From: Eubacterium sp.
Lineage (GTDB): Bacteria; Bacillota; Clostridia; Oscillospirales; Acutalibacteraceae
DNA length: 7,246 bases
Direction of reading: 5' to 3'
NCBI GenBank assembly: GCA_024696725.1
Contig: JAILGO010000011.1
Location: forward strand, 1 to 7,246
Below the pieces are notes generated by a model. It made no database searches. It had not been told where the DNA came from and was given only the letters and a program-made list of their open reading frames with translations. The number at the start of each line of letters is the position of its first letter. Position 1 is the first letter of the stretch. Below, piece by piece: positions 4,901 to 7,246 of this stretch. A program made the position numbers and the translations under genes.

Positions 4901-7156
4901 TGCAAAGTCGGAAATCTTATGGTAGTTACCCATTTCAAGAATATAGTTTGCAAGGTTTTCAGCCGTTACGTCAAGCCTGCCGTAGTCGCCGGTGCTGCTG
5001 GTTTGGGCTTCATCCAGACTGTACGTAACGTCCTCTCTGTCGAAATTATTAGTGAAATGGTAATAGTAATAACCGTCGTAAAGTCTCTTTTCGCCGTGGT
5101 CGTCTATACCGCCGACAATTCCCGTTGTGTTGTTCTTATATCTGTCATATAAGTCGTCAATGGTGTTCTGCTTAACGGTATCCTTACCTGTAAAGGTTGC
5201 GGTTCCTTCCCACGCATTAGTGTCTGCTTTACCGTTAGATGCCGTCGTGTATGCTCCGTTATTAAGGTAATTATAAACACTAAATCTGGTTTCGGTTCCG
5301 TTGTTGTATCTAGTATCGTCAACGTAGTTGGTTTTTCTGTCGCTGTCGCCCTTAAGCATCCGCTTCGTGCCGTCGGAGAAATAATACAGAAGCTTGTTTC
5401 TGTAATCCAGCGTATACATATAGGTGCTGTTTACGGTTACGCCCGTGAACGAACCTTGTCTCATATCGGTATGGAACAGCATAGCATCGTCGTACCAACG
5501 CTTCTTACCTGCAAAGGTAACATCTGTACCAAAGTGTTCATAGTTTGTAGCATAAATGCCGACGTCAGTATTCGAAGACTTATAGTCGTCGATGTTCGGG
5601 CCCTCCCACCGGCTCGGGTCGTTATCATAGGTTGAAGAATAAGTAACGTGTAAGCCGGTGGTATTTCTTGCATAAGAAGAAACATCGAAGATAGAAGAAT
5701 CCGGATAGTTCTTCCAAAGGAAGTTATTGGTCTTCATCTTGAACTGATAACCCGTAGGAACGCCGCTACCGTTAACGGTAATAAGCTTGCCGTATTCGTT
5801 TTTATCCGAATAGTCAACATAATAGTTTACGTTGATTAAGTCCGGAGAAGCAGTATACGCATTAAAGCCCTTATCCTCGTGCGTCCACGCTGCGAACGAA
5901 CCCGAGTTAACGCCTGTGCCTTTATCGTAGAAGTTATAAAGCGTCTTAATGTATGAAAGCTCGGATAAATCCTTGCCCGTTGCGGAGGTACCGAAATCGG
6001 AAAGATATCCCGATACACCGTGGCCGTAACCGACCTCGTTCGTCGTACCTCTTGAAGAATAGAACAACATCGAGGAATAATAATCGGTTGCTTCACCCGA
6101 AGAGCCTTCGAAACGGTTGAATATACCGTAGGAGGACTGATAGTTATTTGTGCTTATACCAACAACGTCATCAATCTTAAGGTTTCTCGTTGCCGCAAGG
6201 GTATGAGCCCAAGCCGGGTTAGGCATTACGTAACAGAATTCAAATTCGCTGTATTCTGCGCCCGTTACGACGTCAGTATACGCAACGACTAACGTTACGC
6301 CGACCTTCGGGTAACCGTTACGGTGAACGCCGATTCCGTCGTTTTCGTCATTATAGTATCTGAAGAAGGTTGAAACCTTACCCTCGATACCGTAAACCTT
6401 GTAAAGCTCAAGCGTCGGGTCGGCTTCAACAGCCGCCTTTGCCGCGTCGTCGGTTGCGTAAGCCGCGGTATAGATTCCGCTTGCATTCTTAGTACACCAC
6501 CAGCCTTCGCGTGCGGTTGAGCCGCTGTCGTTAACAGGAACATTAACAAAGCGCATATTTGAACCGGTTTCGCCGTAGTTACGGCAATATTCGGTATCGT
6601 TAAGCGAAATGATATTACCCACCTTGTCTACGTCAATGCTTGCGGGGAACTTGGTAGTAAGCGTCGTGTATCTTTCGCCGCCGGAAGCATAGTTGTTCTG
6701 GCCGTAGGTGTAGTTATTGGAAATCTCCTGGCCGTAAACCGCATAGCCGGAAGCAAGAGCAGCCTTGCCTGCTTCAGACGTAGCAGAAGCGTTATTTGCA
6801 AGACGGAGAACCTCAGCGTCGGTAGCGTGAGTATAAATTACGCCGTCCATTGAAGCGAAATCGCCGTGAGAGATAACCTTATCAACGTCGGGGATGTCGC
6901 TCATTCTGTAAGCCCAGTACTGCATTCCGCACTCCGCGTCATTCTGGGTGTTAATAGTAGCCAACATCGGAACGGCTTTACCGTTCTTGTTATGAACGCC
7001 TATAACGCCCTCGTGAATCGGGCTTACCTCGTCGTGTTCGATTTGGTCAAAGGTTATTGTCGTAGTAACGTCGTTAACCGTAACCTTATCGTTATAAATT
7101 CTGATGTACTGAACCTTGTCGCCCGAAGCGTCGCGAACAAGCTTGAACTTAAATCT
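1949..7156 (-). CDS. Giant, probably extracellular multidomain protein, 5' end missing
   Basis: About 1,735 codons are visible; no start is. The frame runs past the ATG at 6967, which has no RBS, through convincing coding sequence (KLVRDASGDKVQYIRIYNDK, later SPIHEGVIGVHNKNGKAVP) until it meets an inverted copy of itself near 7157. Residues 1 to about 835 (7156-4650) are rich in Tyr, Asn, Asp, Thr, Ser and Gly, which suggests beta-rich surface structure. About 840-1085 (4640-3900) is helical, including YKEIKAEIEADI and YTQESIDNYTNAFNAI, loosely like FIVAR-type bundles. About 1320-1550 holds beta modules, with KFKVSFTVKENDATSS then VYYGELATFNIP, a divergent FSSWEK, and FYAWATVDSVENKYQIASYE then KAYSFYA; these recall repeats in clostridial cell-surface proteins. 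The last 120 residues (2310-1952) form a beta-rich C-terminal module ending NVSETSENIIVARA. There is no LPxTG motif, C-terminal membrane anchor or dockerin. Any signal peptide is outside the window. The extracellular location is inferred from composition and module type; function is unknown. The 47-codon gene follows 21 bp downstream. Confidence 0.85.
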   Translation of the reverse strand, partial: RFKFKLVRDASGDKVQYIRIYNDKVTVNDVTTTITFDQIEHDEVSPIHEGVIGVHNKNGKAVPMLATINTQNDAECGMQYWAYRMSDIPDVDKVISHGDFASMDGVIYTHATDAEVLRLANNASATSEAGKAALASGYAVYGQEISNNYTYGQNNYASGGERYTTLTTKFPASIDVDKVGNIISLNDTEYCRNYGETGSNMRFVNVPVNDSGSTAREGWWCTKNASGIYTAAYATDDAAKAAVEADPTLELYKVYGIEGKVSTFFRYYNDENDGIGVHRNGYPKVGVTLVVAYTDVVTGAEYSEFEFCYVMPNPAWAHTLAATRNLKIDDVVGISTNNYQSSYGIFNRFEGSSGEATDYYSSMLFYSSRGTTNEVGYGHGVSGYLSDFGTSATGKDLSELSYIKTLYNFYDKGTGVNSGSFAAWTHEDKGFNAYTASPDLINVNYYVDYSDKNEYGKLITVNGSGVPTGYQFKMKTNNFLWKNYPDSSIFDVSSYARNTTGLHVTYSSTYDNDPSRWEGPNIDDYKSSNTDVGIYATNYEHFGTDVTFAGKKRWYDDAMLFHTDMRQGSFTGVTVNSTYMYTLDYRNKLLYYFSDGTKRMLKGDSDRKTNYVDDTRYNNGTETRFSVYNYLNNGAYTTASNGKADTNAWEGTATFTGKDTVKQNTIDDLYDRYKNNTTGIVGGIDDHGEKRLYDGYYYYHFTNNFDREDVTYSLDEAQTSSTGDYGRLDVTAENLANYILEMGNYHKISDFACGGGRIVGNETYHYYNIGVATCDKGAARDFLETFALKRLKCEKGTDGKRHVILDDNTGRPTVETRDPSENDGDANFIEDLGDNQGNLYVEDTSAKSYRDYINAVARLSWFVQNPQNTVQDYLKSEDEYNEIDAINNASPYDYTTAYASGTAIYKQGVSNTDIFGDGTTSTDAVQAQLIKDVITAYENLYTVDDYREVEKEYKEIKAEIEADIADANGNYTQESIDNYTNAFNAIAKSVAYFTTETGIDPSDLLNPTDFNNRYNEDFWRYSEYSGADYDTIREAMAILKETLMPKVDTSVLSATAAAKAGDSANPADGTVRYGIYGTVDGNYVQTKRADDWSKLYEKVNEADKTPFNASSDGLVQEKAPDAKYKVTETKYIDEVIGLTERDKEGTEYPYEVYRQTTVPSGTAGTATTYVESGDVYVDLGSGEYAVVSDDQKAINTENHELDAMSIRPVDNASAYQSYNASYKVVDESLEMDKYLPVAQAMINNAKATRYDGLTDGGVDYGPVYYEADSDAVSLYTSVTGKSDFTVGTDLKLTGANETDPITAKLLETASVLELDANKETYVKKFKVSFTVKENDATSSTTSQDVYYGELATFNIPSGAQWNSTFSLTYLAGLYNDIGDATSSAKFSFAGTSFSKVAKSNMAITCKMKKVTADDSLKKVEIRDIYGTVVDVFYASEDSLVADGVATPTITFGTYGSATAGNVPFYSFSSWEKLAYTDKTTEERVYSYTPKYNAGETFTINVDSTATVTGASGSEGVYTTPYDNLVTVDATSVSDFYAWATVDSVENKYQIASYEKAYSFYAIVPETFVIVKKDGDAYKVGNTTLTAANVDSVYDVGFIDGNTALTPDIVLKNKLDKKAPFVSLIAANLSDSKTKANVYCRITTGASTKYGEIGVLATSKEANKAYMVKGTASLFKTSTISELTGQYTYTISRPSKAFTAVTFRGYMSYQMPYVFKENTYMLNVSETSENIIVARA

Positions 7157-7246
7157 GAATTTATAACGATAAGGTTACGGTTAACGACGTTACTACGACA
7201 ATAACCTTTGACCAAATCGAACACGACGAGGTAAGCCCGATTCACG
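7012..7246. repeat. Inverted repeat at the window end, 90-bp perfect arms
   Basis: Bases 7012-7101 and 7157-7246 are exact reverse complements, separated by a 55-nt spacer (7102-7156). The right arm runs to the last base of the window, so the arms may be longer than 90 bp. Just inside the arms, 5 of the next 7 positions also pair. The left arm is coding sequence of the giant gene (residues YNDKVTVNDV through EVSPIH). The right arm encodes the same residues on the opposite strand and puts a stop (7177-7175) in the giant gene's frame. A fold-back assembly or amplification chimera at a contig end is the simplest reading; a genuine head-to-head duplication is less likely. Confidence 0.95.

Noticed and set aside
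6965..6967. ATG at 6967 as the start of the giant gene
   Set aside because: The preceding - strand bases contain no Shine-Dalgarno sequence, and the frame continues upstream for 63 more codons of equally convincing coding sequence, so this is an internal Met.
7054..7245. Open frame of 63 codons on the - strand, similar to part of a + strand frame at 6866-7204
   Set aside because: Their similarity is a direct result of the inverted repeat, and both are antisense to coding sequence of the giant gene; neither is a gene pair or a repeat family.
7012..7246. Invertible DNA switch or transposon end
   Set aside because: There is no recombinase in view, no target-site duplication, and the spacer is ordinary in-frame coding sequence; a fold-back chimera explains it more simply.

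Overview
The window looks like a piece of a low-to-mid-GC Gram-positive genome, most likely an uncultured gut clostridium of the Oscillospiraceae/Ruminococcaceae type. The evidence is strong AGGAGGG ribosome binding sites, a near-consensus sigma-A promoter, compact intrinsic terminators, a clostridial XRE/TPR-type protein tail, a RyR-domain relic and a very large secreted-type protein. The taxonomic guess is inference. The lower edge cuts a gene, and the upper edge is a fold-back inverted repeat that suggests a contig end.

Layout from left to right: (1) 1-261, + strand, the tail of a TPR-containing protein, probably an XRE-family regulator. (2) 263-315, a bidirectional terminator between convergent genes. 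(3) 389-1372, - strand, guaA as a stand-alone ATP-pyrophosphatase/synthetase subunit with no glutamine amidotransferase domain; it has its own RBS and sigma-A promoter (1403-1431). (4) 1424-1739, - strand, a decayed RyR-domain gene with an in-frame stop and a one-base frameshift in a G run; its end overlaps the guaA promoter. (5) 1740-1775, a strong intrinsic terminator for the operon to its right. (6) 1784-1927, - strand, a 47-codon peptide gene with an excellent RBS, 21 bp after the next gene. (7) 1949 to about 7156, - strand, the 3' part (about 1,735 codons visible, start missing) of a giant, probably extracellular protein. (8) 7012-7246, an inverted repeat with 90-bp perfect arms and a 55-nt spacer, which breaks the giant gene's frame.

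The main functional unit is the giant protein plus its small downstream peptide, which appear to share one transcript and one terminator. guaA is an independent housekeeping unit of purine synthesis; it must obtain ammonia from a separate glutaminase subunit or from free ammonium. No mobile element, CRISPR array, tRNA or rRNA is visible. The least explained items are the giant-protein/peptide pair and the split GMP synthetase.
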